Assembly (NCBI GenBank): GCA_946554445.1
Contig: CAMNSD010000038.1
Span: forward strand, 1 to 41,821
Direction: 5' to 3'
DNA from: an uncultured Lachnospiraceae bacterium
GTDB taxonomy: Bacteria > Bacillota > Clostridia > Lachnospirales > Lachnospiraceae
DNA: 41,821 nucleotides
Below, in pieces: positions 41,028 through 41,821 of the stretch (positions are counted from its first letter, which is position 1; every line of letters starts with the position of its first letter). The position numbers were made by a program, and so were the translations under genes. The notes beneath the pieces are model-generated. The model was not told the origin of the DNA. It was given only the letters and a program-made list of their open reading frames with translations, and did no database searches.

Positions 41028-41759
41028 CTATACTTTTTTATACATATAACAATCAAACTCAAAATTGTTATTCCAGTACCCCTCCATGTTTGGTGTGTCA
41101 AACCTAATCTCCATATCATTTCTTGCTGCAAACTCTGCAAAAAAATCTTTCTTGTAAAAGAGAGTCGGCAGCCCCTTATACCTTTCTTCGTAGTCAGGTA
41201 TCATCTTTTTCCTATACTGCAAGAAATCCTCTTCTTTTTCTTTATCGCGTATATCAATAATTCCTATGGCTTTTTTCGCTTTACGGGACATTCTTTTCAA
41301 AACCTCCAAGGCGTATTCCTCATCAATAAAATAATGAAACACACCATTTGACATTACAACATCATATGTAGGATCGGTTTCAATCTCAACTGCTTCACAG
41401 CACCTTATATCTTTCGATTTCAGTACTATACCAGCAATATTAACCAGACTGTCTGAATAATCCGCTCCCCCGCAACGTATTCCTTCCCTTTCAAACAGAA
41501 ACATGTTCGCACCTGCCCCTATGCCAACTTCATATATACTCTCCACTGGAACTTCTCTGCCTGACTCAGTATTAGAAAGATATTTTTTAATACGTTGATG
41601 CTGTTCTATAAACACCTCATAAGGTATTGCCCCCCCCCCGACATCATAACCATCACACCTTTTTAATTCTAAAAAAATTTCCCGTGTATCCCCTTTCTCC
41701 AACAAGTCCATGTCTGCCACACGCTTTTCCCATATCGTTTTCCATTTGTTTTCTCTCAT
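41028..41759 (-). CDS. Class I SAM methyltransferase containing a poly-G tract
   Basis: A 243-aa methyltransferase. IYEVGIGAGANMFLFEREG is motif I, GADYSDSLVNIAG follows, YDVVMSNGVFHYFIDEE is motif IV and RKAKKAIGIIDI a later strand. The C-terminal part (NPNMEGYWNN-type segment) is typical of small-molecule or sugar O-methyltransferases. The coding strand has ten consecutive G at codons 41-44 (encoding GGGA), before the catalytic fold. A change of one base would truncate the enzyme. GGAG lies about 10 nt before the ATG. It is the first gene of the operon visible here; 41760-41821 shows nothing else. Confidence 0.85.
   Translation of the reverse strand: MRENKWKTIWEKRVADMDLLEKGDTREIFLELKRCDGYDVGGGAIPYEVFIEQHQRIKKYLSNTESGREVPVESIYEVGIGAGANMFLFEREGIRCGGADYSDSLVNIAGIVLKSKDIRCCEAVEIETDPTYDVVMSNGVFHYFIDEEYALEVLKRMSRKAKKAIGIIDIRDKEKEEDFLQYRKKMIPDYEERYKGLPTLFYKKDFFAEFAARNDMEIRFDTPNMEGYWNNNFEFDCYMYKKV
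41630..41639 (-). repeat. Poly-G(10) tract in the methyltransferase coding sequence
   Basis: Ten C on the plus strand, ten G on the coding strand, directly after codon 40 (DV) of the methyltransferase. In frame as it stands. It is the longest homopolymer I saw in the window, and unusual for an otherwise AT-rich region. Long G tracts are typical contingency loci in other bacteria; sequencing error is the other explanation. Confidence 0.9.
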
Positions 41760-41821
41760 ACATCTTTATCTCCTATCTCAATATTTGAAATTTGTCAATA
41801 TATCTCCCGATATATTTTTAA

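Overview
The window looks like chromosomal DNA of an anaerobic Clostridia species, most likely Lachnospiraceae. The reasons are a SCIFF (six-cysteine) ranthipeptide gene at the left edge, a TIGR04086-like membrane protein beside it, a hisS-aspS pair, an Rpn-type nuclease gene, GGAGG-type ribosome binding sites almost everywhere, and a long cell-surface polymer cluster of clostridial style. This is inference from protein families, because no rRNA or other taxonomic marker is present. I found no tRNA, rRNA, insertion sequence, prophage or CRISPR array.

Layout. (1) 1-7250 is mostly housekeeping. It holds the start of scfA (cut by the window edge), a small membrane protein, a plus-strand CNNM/CBS (HlyC/CorC-type) membrane protein behind a leader with three stem-loops, and a minus-strand operon hisS - aspS - 80-aa protein - SseB-domain protein - HAD phosphatase. 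(2) 7309-11712 is a small signalling and peptide-modification island. An AgrA/AgrC-like LytTR regulator and GHKL kinase are transcribed leftward. Divergently, a 202-aa protein ending in four 13-residue ALKYGYP repeats is followed directly by a radical SAM/SPASM enzyme with a TPR tail. This looks like a RiPP-type precursor and maturase pair that I cannot assign to a named class. (3) 11785-13439 holds a flavodoxin-fold reductase and an Rpn-family nuclease. (4) 13735 to the right edge (28 kb, all minus strand, many 4-nt overlaps) is one long surface-polymer operon that enters from beyond the right edge.

How the surface cluster may work. Two CDP-glycerol-glycerophosphotransferase-like enzymes, an IspD/TarI-like cytidylyltransferase and a TagD-like cytidylyltransferase domain point to a phosphodiester-linked, teichoic-acid-like polymer built from CDP-alcohols. 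Several GT2 enzymes, an RgpF-like protein, a GT-A transferase with a DDD motif, a DUF1919-like protein, a PIG-L-type deacetylase and three or four methyltransferase domains would build and decorate the repeat unit. Inside it lies a carrier-protein module: an adenylating ligase, a DltC-like carrier, a sodium/solute symporter with a tiny coupled membrane peptide, and a CBS + SGNH-like + citrate-lyase-ligase-like fusion. I read this as activating and transferring an unusual acyl or amino-acyl substituent. A roughly 100-residue Rossmann-like module (core Y/F-G-A/T/S/L-G) recurs 12 times in 11 proteins of this operon, fused to unrelated catalytic domains at either end. No polymerase, flippase, ABC exporter or priming transferase is visible, so the cluster continues to the right.

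The most promising undescribed items are the repeat-precursor/rSAM-TPR locus, the shuffled Rossmann module, the carrier-protein decoration module, and a poly-G(10) tract inside the rightmost methyltransferase gene that could make it phase variable.
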